A stretch of DNA of 64,000 nucleotides from Serratia bockelmannii (GCF_008011855.1 NZ_VOUX01000032.1:124001-188000); one strand, 5' to 3'; positions 30,223-39,894 are shown, numbered from the stretch's first letter. Made by a program: numbers and translations. The notes: generated by a model not told the origin, from the sequence alone.

Positions 30223-32358
30223 TCAGGCCATCGGCCGCATTGACATCGGATTGAGCTGCGGATTGAAGCAGCTGTCGTAGTAACGCTGGATATCGGCGAC
30301 GCGGTGCTGATTGATGCGCCGACGCTGTACCAGCCGCCAGGCGTTATAGCCCAGGCTGACGACCACCGCCAGCAACAGCAGGCTGGTACCGAGGTAGCGC
30401 CACAGGGTGATCATGTCCGGTTCGCTGTGCAACGCCACGTGGCGGGTGCCGTTGGCATCGACGCTGAGGCTGGTGATCACCCCCTGCGCCTGGAATGGGG
30501 TATGCAGCAGCAGAGTGGAAAGGCGCTGCAACTCATTCCACTGGTCAAGAGCGTTGTATTCGCTCTGCGGCGCTGAGGATTGCGGATGGCTGACCAACTG
30601 TCGACCTTCATCGCTGCGGATCAGGAAACCGCCCGGCGGCGGGCTGTTGAGCGCCGCGGCGGCCAGACGCGTTTCATTGAAGATGAACGACGACGTGGCC
30701 ACTTTGGTCAGGCTTTCCAGCGACTCGGCGCTTACCGGGCGCAGCAGGACGTTGACGCCTTGCAGCGCGCCTGATCTGGCGCGTTTCACCAGGCCGCTCC
30801 AGTTTTTGGCGTTGCCCAGGTTGACCAGCGCGTTTTTCAGCCGCACACAGTCGTTTTCTGCCTGGCATAAATCCTGTGTTTTCAAAACGATATCAGAAAA
30901 GTCATCCAACAGGATCATGCCGGATTTCTCGATGGCGCTGGCCAGCTGCGGGTTGATCTTCTGATCGGTACCGCTCGGATGCAGCTGGCTGTTGACCGTG
31001 GCCAGCAGGGCCGTCGCTTTGTCTATGACTTCTGATTCCGGCTGCGGCAGCGGGGCGGCGTTGTTCCAGTAAATGCCGGAGCAATCGAACGGCGCAAAAT
31101 TGACGGCGCCGCCACCGTTGGCCGGCGGCGGCACATAGCACATGCCGCTGCCGCGCACCTTCAGGGTGTCGCCGATGCGCAGCGGCGTAGCTTCCAGCGC
31201 CTGTACGCTGGTCACTTCCACTTTTTGCGCGCCTTGCAGCCAGGCCATGCTGAGGGTCAGCGGCAGATTGAGCGGGATATAGATCAGCAACAACAGCAGT
31301 ACCAGTGCCGAACTGGCGACCAGCACCGCGTTGCGGCCCCACTGCTGCAGCGGAAAATTCTTCACTTCGTCATGCAGCGAGAGGAAACGGCCCTGGCGCA
31401 CCACCTGCCGATTGAGGTAGACGTCCACATCGGTGGTCTTGCCCAAGTCTTGCGTCAGGTACGGCTGCCAGTGCGGCGGGTAGATAAGATCGATGATGCC
31501 GAGTGAAATGTTGCTGATCTGTCCCTGGCCGGATTCGCCGAACAGTCCCCAGCGCTTCGGCGTGCCGCGCAGGCAGTGGATCTCTTTCAGCTCGCGTGAC
31601 GCCGGACGGCGGAACAGGTTCCAGCATCCCCAGGCGATCATCAGCACCGCCACGAAAATCATCCACGGGATCACCAGCACCGGGCTGATCAGGCTGAAGA
31701 ACAGCAGCAGCAGCGCGGCGGAGATGATGACGGCTTCACGGATGCCGTTCGGCCGGTTCAGCGCATGCTCTTCCGGCGTTTCCTTACGAATGTTCACCAG
31801 CTCGACATGTTCGCTCTCTTCCTTGCGGATGGAAGCGTTTTTGGTCGGCGCGGCGGTCACCACCGGCGGCTGCGGCCGGTCGTGAATATGATCTTTCAGC
31901 GAGTGCCCGTTGAGCGAAATCACCAGTGGCAGCGTCTGGGTTCGGATCACTTCCACATGGTTGTCGGCGGTGATGTAGGGTTCCCAAAACGGCGGCAGAT
32001 GTACCTCTTCGGCATCGAGGTAATAGCGCCATTTATTGGGATCGTCGCTGGCCAGACCGTAGCGGGTGATGGCGTGCGTGACGGGATAAACGTTATCGCT
32101 TTGCGGGGTGAGCGCCAGTTTGGCTGCGGGCAGCGTAGCGCCGCCGCCGGGCAACAGTTTGTTGCTCAGCTTGTTTTGCTGATTGAGGTAGAACTCGACC
32201 GCGGCGCGCTCTTCATCGGTCAGCTTGCGGTGGGCAGGCTTGATAAACGGCAACGCGTGCGCCAGCGCCGACGGGTTGCGGGCCTTGAACCACAGGTACA
32301 GGCCGGCGGCAATCAGGCAGACAAGCACTAAGGCCAATATCAACACTATTGTGCTCAT
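30223..32358 (-). CDS. igaA: Inner-membrane attenuator of the Rcs phosphorelay
   Basis: IgaA (UmoB/YrfF/MucM) restrains the Rcs envelope stress system by contacting RcsD; loss of function is lethal in a wild-type Rcs background in related species. It has 711 residues, as in E. coli and Salmonella. TM1 is at 3-24, a pair of segments near 210-255 (VIISAALLLLFFSLISPVLV), another near 345-365 and the last near 650-670. A long periplasmic domain lies between about 370 and 650. The N-terminal cytoplasmic part carries KPAHRKLTDEERAAVEFYLN. Divergent from nudE. Confidence 0.95.
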   Translation of the reverse strand: MSTIVLILALVLVCLIAAGLYLWFKARNPSALAHALPFIKPAHRKLTDEERAAVEFYLNQQNKLSNKLLPGGGATLPAAKLALTPQSDNVYPVTHAITRYGLASDDPNKWRYYLDAEEVHLPPFWEPYITADNHVEVIRTQTLPLVISLNGHSLKDHIHDRPQPPVVTAAPTKNASIRKEESEHVELVNIRKETPEEHALNRPNGIREAVIISAALLLLFFSLISPVLVIPWMIFVAVLMIAWGCWNLFRRPASRELKEIHCLRGTPKRWGLFGESGQGQISNISLGIIDLIYPPHWQPYLTQDLGKTTDVDVYLNRQVVRQGRFLSLHDEVKNFPLQQWGRNAVLVASSALVLLLLLIYIPLNLPLTLSMAWLQGAQKVEVTSVQALEATPLRIGDTLKVRGSGMCYVPPPANGGGAVNFAPFDCSGIYWNNAAPLPQPESEVIDKATALLATVNSQLHPSGTDQKINPQLASAIEKSGMILLDDFSDIVLKTQDLCQAENDCVRLKNALVNLGNAKNWSGLVKRARSGALQGVNVLLRPVSAESLESLTKVATSSFIFNETRLAAAALNSPPPGGFLIRSDEGRQLVSHPQSSAPQSEYNALDQWNELQRLSTLLLHTPFQAQGVITSLSVDANGTRHVALHSEPDMITLWRYLGTSLLLLAVVVSLGYNAWRLVQRRRINQHRVADIQRYYDSCFNPQLNPMSMRPMA

Positions 32359-32803
32359 GCAATCCCCATCTCACACCCGTGAATTTCGCCAACCTGATGA
32401 AAAGCTGAATATTATACGGAGTAAACCGCCAGGAGGCACCCAGAACTAATGAGGGAACAAACAGATTCTCGCTCTGGATCTCATTCCTTCATGACGCAAG
32501 GCCATTTTATCACTGATTCTTGCCTGCGTGATACTAGCAACCGGCCTCTGCCGTCGATATCGGCATTATCCTATTTTCATGCGTGCTGTTTGCTGAATCA
32601 GTACGGAAAATCGCCCGCCGCTGGCTACGCTTGTTAAAAGAAAGTAAATTACTGTTCATGCTCGTTGCGGCGGAGCTTGCCATTAACGCACAATGTGATC
32701 AGGATCGAGTTTGGTCAGCATTTGAGCGCCAACGAGCCGTGCGTTACGCCAATCATTATTTCGGTTGCCCCGTCCACGCCTGGGTAACCTCTTTGAGGCA
32801 ATC
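32359..32803. other. igaA-nudE divergent intergenic region
   Basis: A 445-bp gap that must contain both promoters. A 62-codon frame begins at ATG 32449 with an AGGAGG about 12 bp upstream, but its translation resembles nothing I know and has low-complexity, non-protein-like composition. Two more short frames overlap it. I see no clear terminator, repeat or known regulatory site. Confidence 0.4.
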
Positions 32804-33358
32804 ATGGATAAACACCTGCAAAAACCTAAAATTCTGAAAGTGGAAACGGTCGCGCGTTCGCGTTTGTTCAACGTCGAGTCGGTCGATTTGGAATTCAGCA
32901 ACGGGGTTCGGCGGGTGTATGAGCGCATGCGGCCTTCGGATCGCGAAGCGGTGATGATCGTGCCGGTGATTGGCGATGACCTGCTGCTGATCCGCGAATA
33001 TGCGGTGGGCACTGAATCCTATGAGCTGGGTTTCCCGAAAGGGTTGATCGATCCCGGAGAGGGCGTGCTGGAAGCGGCCAACCGCGAGCTGATGGAAGAG
33101 GTGGGATACGGCGCGAAGCGCTTTGATTTTCTCAGCAAGCTGACGATGGCGCCATCCTACTTTTCCAGCAAAATGAATATCGTGCTGGCCCACGATCTCT
33201 ACCCGCAGAGCCTGGAAGGGGATGAACCGGAGCCCTTGCCGCAGGTGCGCTGGCCGATCGCCAACATGATGGCGTTGCTGGCGGAACCGGATTTCCGTGA
33301 GGCGCGCAACGTCAGCGCGCTGTTTCTCTCCGAGGCGTTTTTGCGCGCGTCGCGCTGA
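32804..33358 (+). CDS. nudE: ADP compounds hydrolase NudE
   Basis: A Nudix hydrolase acting on ADP-ribose, Ap3A and NADH. It has 184 residues (E. coli 186). The Nudix box lies at about 80-102 (GLIDPGEGVLEAANRELMEE, then VG), with all metal-binding glutamates present. ATG 32804 is chosen because the protein then begins MDKHLQKPKIL like the E. coli MSKSLQKPTIL. It is divergent from igaA and converges with mrcA. Confidence 0.96.
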   Translation: MDKHLQKPKILKVETVARSRLFNVESVDLEFSNGVRRVYERMRPSDREAVMIVPVIGDDLLLIREYAVGTESYELGFPKGLIDPGEGVLEAANRELMEEVGYGAKRFDFLSKLTMAPSYFSSKMNIVLAHDLYPQSLEGDEPEPLPQVRWPIANMMALLAEPDFREARNVSALFLSEAFLRASR

Positions 33359-33375
33359 TACGCTTCGCGCCGAAT

Positions 33376-33406
33376 AAAAAAAGGGCCAGATTTCTCTGGC
33401 CCTTTT
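33376..33406. terminator. Bidirectional terminator between nudE and mrcA
   Basis: AGGGCCAGA (33382-33390) pairs with TCTGGCCCT (33395-33403). An A-run of seven precedes it and TTTT follows, so it can serve both nudE (plus) and mrcA (minus). Confidence 0.9.
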
Positions 33407-33409
33407 CGA

Positions 33410-35968
33410 TCAGAACAGCTCGTGGCTTTCACCGCCCGGATCGGTCAATGTGGTGCCGGTATCGCGCGATGGGTAGTCCGTCGGCTGCGTCCCTTCGATA
33501 AAGTACTCGGAACGGCTGCCACCGCCACCGCCGGAGAGCTTGCCGCTGCTTTTGTCGATGGTGACGCTGATGATGCCTGGCGGCGGCGTGACTTTCTGCT
33601 CCGGAATGCCTTCCAGCGCGGTCTTCATGAAGTCGTCCCACGCCGGCTGGGCGCTCTTGGCTCCGCCTTCACCGCCGGAAATCTGATCCGGGATAGCGCC
33701 GGATACCGTCGAACGGCCCAGATCGCGGCGGTGATCGTCGAAACCGATCCACACCGACGTCACGGTATCCGGGCCATAGCCGGAGAACCAGGCGTCTTTG
33801 GAACTGTTGGTGGTACCGGTTTTGCCGCCGATATCATGACGTTTCAGATCGCGCCCGGCACGCCAGGCAGTGCCCATCCAACCCGGTTCGCCGAAGATGT
33901 TGCTGTTCAGCGCGTCGTGGATCAGGAAGGCCAGCGGCGTGCTGATCACGTGCGGCGCATACTGTTGGTCACCGTCCTGCTGCACCTGAGCCGGGGTAAC
34001 CTGCTCCAGCTGCGGCATCGGCACCGTGCTGTTGCTGCCTTCCTGCGAGGTGGCGACGTTTTCGATGTTGTCGTCGGACAGCACCGCCGAACGGTGGGTG
34101 TCGCCGTAGATCACCGGCAGGTTGCAGCTGCTGCACACCACTTTCGGTTTAGCTTCGAACACCGTATTGCCGTTGTCGTCTTCAATCTTGGTGATGAAGT
34201 ACGGGTCAACCAGGTAACCGCCGTTCGCCAGCACCGCGTAGCCGCGTACCAGCTGCATCGGGGTAAAGGAGGCGGAACCTAGCGCCAGCGATTCGGTATG
34301 CACGATGTTCTGTGCCGGGAAGCCGAAGCGCTGCAGATATTCCGCCGCGTAGTCGACGCCCATCGCACGCATTGCGCGCACCATCACCACGTTCTTCGAT
34401 TGCCCCAGCCCCTGCCGCAGGCGAATCGGGCCGTCGTAGGTCGGCGGTGAGTTCTTCGGCCGCCAGTCGGTGCCGGCGCCGGCATCCCAGCGGGTGATCG
34501 GCAAATCGTTCAGGATAGTGGCCAGCGTCAGGCCTTTATCCATCGCGGCGGTGTACAGGAACGGTTTGATGTTTGACCCCACCTGACGCAGGGCCTGCGT
34601 CACGCGGTTGAACTTGCTCTGGTTGAAGTCGAAGCCGCCGACCAGCGCTTTCACCGCGCCGTCGTTCGGGTTGATCGAGACCAGCGCCGAGTTGACGTCC
34701 GGCACCTGCGACAGCCACCAGGCGTCGTTCACTTTACGCACCCATACCTGCTGACCTGTCTGCACCACGTCAGTGACGCGTTTCGGCGTTGGGCCTTGCT
34801 GAGTGTCTGAACGGTACGGCCGCGCCCAGCGCATGGTGGCCATCGGCAGGGCAATGCTGCTGCCATCGGCCAGCATCGCCGTCGCTTCCTGCGGGTTAGC
34901 AGCGGTGATGACCGCCGGCGCCAGTGGGCCGTAGCTCGGCAAGTTTTTCAGCGAGTCGACAATCTGTTTGCGATCCCAGGCCGCTTCGCCGACTTTCCAC
35001 AACACGTTGGATGGGCCGCGGTAGCCGTGGCGCATGTCATAGGCCAGCACGTTGTTGCGTACCGACTCCTGCGCCGCCAGCTGCAGCCGTTTGGTGACGG
35101 TGGTGTAAACCTTGTAACCGTCGGTATAGGCGTTTTCACCGTAGCGCTTGATCATCTCCTGACGCACCATCTCGGAGAGATACGGCGCGGAGAAGCTGAT
35201 TTCCGGCGCATGGTAGTTGGCGACCAGATCTTCGGCGCGCGCCTGATCGTACTGCGCCTGCGTGATGTAATGCTCGTCCAGCATGCGCGACAGCACCACG
35301 TTGCGGCGGGCAACGGCGCGATCGTGCGAATAGAGCGGGTTGAAGGTAGACGGGGCTTTCGGCAGGCCGGCGATGGTCGCCATCTCGCTCAGGGTGAGCT
35401 GGCTGACGTCTTTGCCGAAATAGACCTGTGCGGCGGCGCCCACGCCGTAGGCGCGGTAACCCAGATAGATCTTGTTCAGATACAGCTCAAGGATTTCATC
35501 CTTGGTGAGCATCTGCTCGATGCGTACCGCCAGGAAAGCTTCCTTGATTTTACGCATCAGGGTGCGTTCCGGGCTTAAGAAGAAGTTACGCGCCAGCTGT
35601 TGGGTAATGGTACTGGCCCCTTGCGAAGCGTGGCCGGAGACCAGCGCGATTGAGGCGGCGCGGAAGATGCCGACCGGATCGACGCCATGGTGATCATAGA
35701 AGCGGCTGTCTTCGGTGGCGATAAATGCGTGCACCATCACCGGCGGAATTTGATCCAGTTTCAGCGGAATGCGGCGCTTCTCACCGTATTGGGCGATCAG
35801 TTCGCCATCGGCGCTGTAAACCTGCATCGGTATCTGCAGCCGTACGTCTTTCAGCGTTGCGACGTCGGGCAGCTGCGGCTCGACATATTTGTACAAGCCG
35901 AAAATCGAGGCTGCTCCCAGCACGATGCAACATACTGCAAGGATTAGTAAATACTTTACGAACTTCAC
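33410..35968 (-). CDS. mrcA: Penicillin-binding protein 1A (bifunctional)
   Basis: A class A PBP that polymerises and cross-links peptidoglycan. It has 852 residues (E. coli 850). One N-terminal membrane anchor (about 7-27) precedes the GT51 transglycosylase with catalytic Glu86 in ATEDSRFYDHHG and the ASTITQQLARNFFL block. An OB-like domain is followed by the transpeptidase with the SxxK serine in GSNIKPFLYTAAMDKG (about 470) and KTGTTN (about 720). The C-terminal tail is Gly/Ser-rich. It is divergent from hofM, as in E. coli. Confidence 0.98.
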   Translation of the reverse strand: MKFVKYLLILAVCCIVLGAASIFGLYKYVEPQLPDVATLKDVRLQIPMQVYSADGELIAQYGEKRRIPLKLDQIPPVMVHAFIATEDSRFYDHHGVDPVGIFRAASIALVSGHASQGASTITQQLARNFFLSPERTLMRKIKEAFLAVRIEQMLTKDEILELYLNKIYLGYRAYGVGAAAQVYFGKDVSQLTLSEMATIAGLPKAPSTFNPLYSHDRAVARRNVVLSRMLDEHYITQAQYDQARAEDLVANYHAPEISFSAPYLSEMVRQEMIKRYGENAYTDGYKVYTTVTKRLQLAAQESVRNNVLAYDMRHGYRGPSNVLWKVGEAAWDRKQIVDSLKNLPSYGPLAPAVITAANPQEATAMLADGSSIALPMATMRWARPYRSDTQQGPTPKRVTDVVQTGQQVWVRKVNDAWWLSQVPDVNSALVSINPNDGAVKALVGGFDFNQSKFNRVTQALRQVGSNIKPFLYTAAMDKGLTLATILNDLPITRWDAGAGTDWRPKNSPPTYDGPIRLRQGLGQSKNVVMVRAMRAMGVDYAAEYLQRFGFPAQNIVHTESLALGSASFTPMQLVRGYAVLANGGYLVDPYFITKIEDDNGNTVFEAKPKVVCSSCNLPVIYGDTHRSAVLSDDNIENVATSQEGSNSTVPMPQLEQVTPAQVQQDGDQQYAPHVISTPLAFLIHDALNSNIFGEPGWMGTAWRAGRDLKRHDIGGKTGTTNSSKDAWFSGYGPDTVTSVWIGFDDHRRDLGRSTVSGAIPDQISGGEGGAKSAQPAWDDFMKTALEGIPEQKVTPPPGIISVTIDKSSGKLSGGGGGSRSEYFIEGTQPTDYPSRDTGTTLTDPGGESHELF

Positions 35969-36089
35969 CTGAGATTTCCCATTTCTAAGTCATTTGGGCA
36001 GTTTATAAACAACCGCGCGGTAGTATAAAGGCAAGCCTGCGACATGGATATGTTCTTTTATCATCTGATGTTATGGAGGCTTGCGAAAC

Positions 36090-36923
36090 ATGTTCCCTCA
36101 AGCATGGCAGGTGGGGCTGGATATACAAATCGACTGCGTGCGCGCGGTGGCGGCCCAACGCCGCCGCAATGGCTGGCAGTTGCGCCACTGGTGGCAGCAG
36201 GCGCTGCCGCAGGCGGTTTTACGCGATGGCTGCCTGGAACCTTCCGAATTCCTGATCCGGGCGCTGCGGCAATGGCGCGTTCAACTGCCGCGACATATTT
36301 CCTTACGCATTGCTCTGCCGGCGCAGCGCGTGTTGCAGCAGCGCATGGCGCAGCCGGACGCGCGGCTGCGCGAGCCGGAACGCAGCGACTATATCGGTGG
36401 CCACGGTTTGAAGCAGTTTCCGCTCGATGGCCAGACGCTGGCGCTCGACTATCGCACCGCGCCGGCGGATGAGGCGGCGCTGTTGCTGACCGCCGCGCGG
36501 CGGCAGGAGCTGCAGCAGTGGCTGCATTGTTTGCGTCAGGCTGGCCTGCATCCGCAAGCGGTCGATATCACCCCTTGTGCGCTGCGGATGATGGCGACGG
36601 CGGCAGGCGTACCGCCCGCTGCGGGGCTGATGCACCGTCTCGAACGAGAATGGCTGTGGGTGGCGCCGGCTGACGGCGCGTTCGCCTTTGGTCTGGCGCC
36701 GGGCGACGATGACGCGCAGGCGCTGCGGGCGCTGCAAGCCCAGATGCCGGCGGGCGACGATCGGCCGGTCTATGCCGGCAGCGTGCTGGCAGGTGCCTTG
36801 CCCGCCGGTTGCCTTGCCTGGTCGCCGCTCAGCGCCTTCACGCAGTTGCGCCCACCGTTGCCTGCGCATCCTGCGGCGTTCGCATTGGCCGGTGGTCTGG
36901 CGCTGCGCGAGGAGGATCGCTGA
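36090..36923 (+). CDS. hofM: PilM-like protein HofM
   Basis: First gene of the hofMNOPQ operon, whose products are needed in E. coli for using DNA as a nutrient and resemble the ComA-E/PilM-Q proteins of competent bacteria. It has 277 residues starting MFPQAWQVGLDIQ; a GGAGG site lies 10 bp before ATG 36090. The sequence is a diverged actin-like PilM fold (VGLDIQIDCVRAV, SLRIALPAQRVLQQ, FALAGGLAL near the end). It shares one base with the hofN start. Weak conservation is normal for this family. Confidence 0.85.
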   Translation: MFPQAWQVGLDIQIDCVRAVAAQRRRNGWQLRHWWQQALPQAVLRDGCLEPSEFLIRALRQWRVQLPRHISLRIALPAQRVLQQRMAQPDARLREPERSDYIGGHGLKQFPLDGQTLALDYRTAPADEAALLLTAARRQELQQWLHCLRQAGLHPQAVDITPCALRMMATAAGVPPAAGLMHRLEREWLWVAPADGAFAFGLAPGDDDAQALRALQAQMPAGDDRPVYAGSVLAGALPAGCLAWSPLSAFTQLRPPLPAHPAAFALAGGLALREEDR

Positions 36924-37462
36924 TGTATCAGGTCAACTTTCTGCCCTGGCGACAGCGCCGCGATCGGCGGCGCGGCTGTTTCTGGCTGGGTGCGCTGCTG
37001 TTGCAGGTAACGCTACTGCTGCTGGCGCTGTTTCTGGTTGCCGGCCAACTGCGTCACCAACAGGCGCAGCGGCAGGCGCGGCTAACGATGCTGGGTGAAG
37101 AGCTGGCGGCCTTGACGTTGCTCGCCCATCAGCAGAAGCAAGAGCGGGCGCAGCGAGCGCTGCACAGCGCCCGCGCCGAACGGCAGGCGCGCAACGGCCA
37201 ACATAACCGGCGTTATTTGCAGTTGCTTCAGCAATTGTCCTTCAGCATTCCTCCACCGCTGTGGCTCACGGCGCTGGACAGCGATGCGACGAACGGTCTG
37301 CGGCTGCGTGGATTGAGCCGCTCTCCTGCGGCCATCACGCAGTTCGAACGGCGGCTGGCGGGGATGCCTGCGTTGCCACGGCTGCGTTTGGCTGAGGTAA
37401 CGCAACGGGACGACGGTCTGTATTCCTTTCATCTGGCGGCGCAGTGGGGGCGTGATGGATAG
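36923..37462 (+). CDS. hofN: PilN-like protein HofN
   Basis: A bitopic inner-membrane protein of 179 residues. It starts with the PilN-type leader MYQVNFLPWRQRR, followed by a single membrane helix (about 20-42) and a coiled-coil/periplasmic region with the ferredoxin-like PilN pattern. By homology it forms the inner-membrane platform with HofO. Its start overlaps hofM by one base and its end overlaps hofO by 8 bases. Confidence 0.87.
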   Translation: MYQVNFLPWRQRRDRRRGCFWLGALLLQVTLLLLALFLVAGQLRHQQAQRQARLTMLGEELAALTLLAHQQKQERAQRALHSARAERQARNGQHNRRYLQLLQQLSFSIPPPLWLTALDSDATNGLRLRGLSRSPAAITQFERRLAGMPALPRLRLAEVTQRDDGLYSFHLAAQWGRDG

Positions 37463-37949
37463 CCGTTTGTCATCCGGGCTGCGCTTTTGGCTGAACTTGC
37501 CGGGCTGGCTATTGCTGGTGGCGCAAGGGCTGGGCATCGGCACGCTGGCGCTGTTGGGCGGCGGTTGGCTGCTGCAAGACGAATGGCGTCAGCGGGAAAA
37601 CGCGGCGGAGCGGCAACAGCGCCTGTTGCAACAGATTTCCATGGTACAGCACCAACTGGACGAGGCGCCGGAAGCCCCTATGCCGCCAACGCCGATCGGT
37701 CCGACCACCACCGGCGATCTGGCGAACGTGCTGCAACAAGCGGGGGGCGCCTTGTTGCGCTGGCAGCGGCAGGAAAAACCGCTGCGGCAAACGCTGAGTT
37801 TGCGCATTGATTATGCCGGTTTGTTGGCGCTGTTGGAGGCGCTGCCCGCCAATTTGCGTCTCGAACAATTGAGTGTGGAAACGCCGCCGCAGGGCATGAC
37901 GGCGCGGTTGGTGTTGCAGGATGCCGCCGAGGAGCAGGCCGATGAGTAA
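37455..37949 (+). CDS. hofO: PilO-like protein HofO
   Basis: A bitopic inner-membrane protein of 164 residues with one hydrophobic segment near 15-38 (LPGWLLLVAQGLGIGTLALLG) and a C-terminal PilO/ferredoxin-like domain (LSLRIDYAGLLALLEALPAN). A GTG one codon earlier (37452) is an alternative start. It overlaps hofN and hofP. Little sequence conservation; identity rests on operon position, size and topology. Confidence 0.82.
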   Translation: MDSRLSSGLRFWLNLPGWLLLVAQGLGIGTLALLGGGWLLQDEWRQRENAAERQQRLLQQISMVQHQLDEAPEAPMPPTPIGPTTTGDLANVLQQAGGALLRWQRQEKPLRQTLSLRIDYAGLLALLEALPANLRLEQLSVETPPQGMTARLVLQDAAEEQADE

Positions 37950-38304
37950 AAGACCGGGCCGTTGGTGGTGGCTGCTATGGCCGTGGGCCTTGTGTGCAGA
38001 ACCGCGCGATCCGTTTGCGCCGCCTCCGCTGCCTGTTTGTGCCCATCAGGAGGCATCGCCAGCGGGTTGGCGACTGAAAGGCGTCATCGGGCAACCGCCG
38101 CTGCGCTATGGCTGGGTGGTGACGCCGGCAGGGCAGTGGTTGCGCCTGCGGCCGCAGCAGTGGGTGCTGGACGAGCGTTGGCAGGTGGCGCAGGTGCGGG
38201 CGCGCAGCCTGACGTTAACGGCGCTGGCGGCCGAACCGGATTGTCCGGCGAGCCAGGGCGACATCTCGCTCATGATGGACAACAACAAGGATGGCAAACC
38301 ATGA
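37942..38304 (+). CDS. hofP: PilP-like protein HofP
   Basis: A short exported protein of 120 residues. A hydrophobic, Trp-rich N-terminus (RWWWLLWPWALC) acts as signal or lipoprotein-like leader; the mature part begins EPRDPFAPPPLP, the motif with which PilP proteins link the inner-membrane platform to the secretin. ATG 37942 overlaps the hofO end by 8 bases, and its stop overlaps the hofQ start by 4. Confidence 0.83.
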   Translation: MSKRPGRWWWLLWPWALCAEPRDPFAPPPLPVCAHQEASPAGWRLKGVIGQPPLRYGWVVTPAGQWLRLRPQQWVLDERWQVAQVRARSLTLTALAAEPDCPASQGDISLMMDNNKDGKP

Positions 38305-39545
38305 AAGGACTCGCTGGATTGGGCGTGGCGTTGTGGTGTCTGTCGCTCGGCATCGTCCAGGCGCAGGATAAACAGCAGGTTTCCCTGGAGTTCCAGGATG
38401 CGCCAGTGACGGTCATCCTGCAGGCGCTGGCGGATTATCGGCAGATGAACCTGATCGTCGCGCCCGGCGTAAGCGGCAATCTGACGCTGCGGCTGGAGAA
38501 TGTGCCCTGGCCTCAGGCGCTGGCGCTGACCCTGCGTATGGGCAAGCTGACGATGACGCGGGAGGGGAGCGTGATGCTGGTCGCCCCGGAGCCGGACGCG
38601 CAGGAAAAAAAACAGCAGCGAGAAGCGCTGGCGCAGCGGCAGCCTTTGCACAGCTTGACCCTGACGTTACAAAACGGCGATGCGGCGGAGATTGCCGAAA
38701 GCCTCAATGCTCAACGCGGCGCCTTGCTCAGCGAGCGTGGCAGCGTGCTGGCGGATAAGCGCACCAATACGCTGTTACTGCGCGACACGGCGCCAATCCT
38801 GGCGCAGTTGAAAAAAAGGGTGACGGAAATGGACGCGCCGCTGGCACAGGTGCAGCTGGCGGCGCATATCGTGACCATCAACAGCGAAAGCCTGCGTGAA
38901 CTTGGTGTGCGTTGGGGATTGGCGGCCGACGAAAAACCGACGCGGCCGCTGCGGCCGGGCAATCTCGGCGTTAATCTGCCGTTGGAGCGCAGCGCGGTGA
39001 GCGCCGGTTTCCATTTGGCGCGCATCAGCGGGCGTTTGCTGAGCCTCGAGCTGACGGCGCTGGAGCAGGAGAATCAGGTGGAGATCATCGCCAGCCCGCG
39101 TTTGCTGACGGCGCACCTGCAAACCGCCAGCATCAAACAGGGGACGGAGATCCCTTATGAAGTGTCGAGCGGCGCCAGCGGTGCGACCGCGATTGAGTTC
39201 AAAGAGGCGGTGCTGGGCATGGAGGTGACGCCGAAAGTGTTGCCGGACGGGCGCATCACGCTGACGTTGCACATCAGCCAAAATATGCCGGGGCGTGCCA
39301 TCAGCCGCGGGGCGGGGGAGGCATTGACCATCGATAAACAGGAGATTAAGACGCAGATCACGGTGAAAAGCGGTGAAACCCTGGTGCTCGGCGGTATTTT
39401 TCAACGGCATAGCGGCAAGACGGCGGACAAGGTGCCGGGATTGGGAGATGCGCCACTGCTGGGGGGCTTGTTCCGGCAAAGTGGCGTACAACAGAAAAAA
39501 CGCGAGCTGGTGATCTTCATTACGCCGACCTTGATTAAGGGATAA
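38301..39545 (+). CDS. hofQ: Secretin-family outer-membrane protein HofQ
   Basis: An outer-membrane secretin related to PilQ and ComE, the DNA-uptake pore of Haemophilus. It has 414 residues (E. coli 412). A signal peptide (about 1-22, ending IVQAQ) is followed by an AMIN-less STN/N0 domain (LEFQDAPVTVILQALADYRQMNLIV), an N1 domain and the secretin core (VEIIASPRLLTAHLQTASIKQG, then ETLVLGGIFQRHSGKTADKVPGLGDAPLLGGLFR). Last gene of the hof operon, overlapping hofP by 4 bp. The operon looks intact. Confidence 0.93.
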   Translation: MKGLAGLGVALWCLSLGIVQAQDKQQVSLEFQDAPVTVILQALADYRQMNLIVAPGVSGNLTLRLENVPWPQALALTLRMGKLTMTREGSVMLVAPEPDAQEKKQQREALAQRQPLHSLTLTLQNGDAAEIAESLNAQRGALLSERGSVLADKRTNTLLLRDTAPILAQLKKRVTEMDAPLAQVQLAAHIVTINSESLRELGVRWGLAADEKPTRPLRPGNLGVNLPLERSAVSAGFHLARISGRLLSLELTALEQENQVEIIASPRLLTAHLQTASIKQGTEIPYEVSSGASGATAIEFKEAVLGMEVTPKVLPDGRITLTLHISQNMPGRAISRGAGEALTIDKQEIKTQITVKSGETLVLGGIFQRHSGKTADKVPGLGDAPLLGGLFRQSGVQQKKRELVIFITPTLIKG

Positions 39546-39894
39546 GCGGCTGCCTGTCGGCTGGGCGGCAAATCTCCTAAAGTTGATGAGCAGATACACT
39601 TTTTTATCCCCTTGGGGGGATCTGCGTTTGACGCTGCGGCCGATTTAGCTTACAAGGGTTACCGAATTGAGCACCGAGGTTTTTTGTTAGCGTCAAGACG
39701 CCGTTAAAAACATATGGTTTCCCTCCCGCGGCGTGGATTGCGATTTATTCGGTTGCCAAACTACCAAGAGTGTTGAGATAATTTTTCGTCTGATCTCGCA
39801 CTATCGCTCATGAGGTTTCAGTTTAGGTCCCGCCGCTGATTTGATTGGCGGGGCGGGTTAACATTAACGAATTGTCTTAGTAATACCGAAAAAC
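39546..39894. other. hofQ-aroK intergenic region
   Basis: A 349-bp gap. ATCCCC-TTGG-GGGGAT lies near 39606-39621, inside a longer imperfect palindrome GCAGAT...ATCTGC; it may end hofQ transcription. A hairpin CCCGCC (39829-39834) with GGCGGG (39847-39852) lies 42 bp before aroK and would be in its leader RNA. The gap should also contain the aroK operon promoters, but I cannot place them with confidence. Confidence 0.4.

Noticed and set aside
32449-32637. Small protein gene between igaA and nudE
   Set aside because: The upstream AGGAGG is at long spacing and the translation is not protein-like; listed only as part of the unexplained gap.
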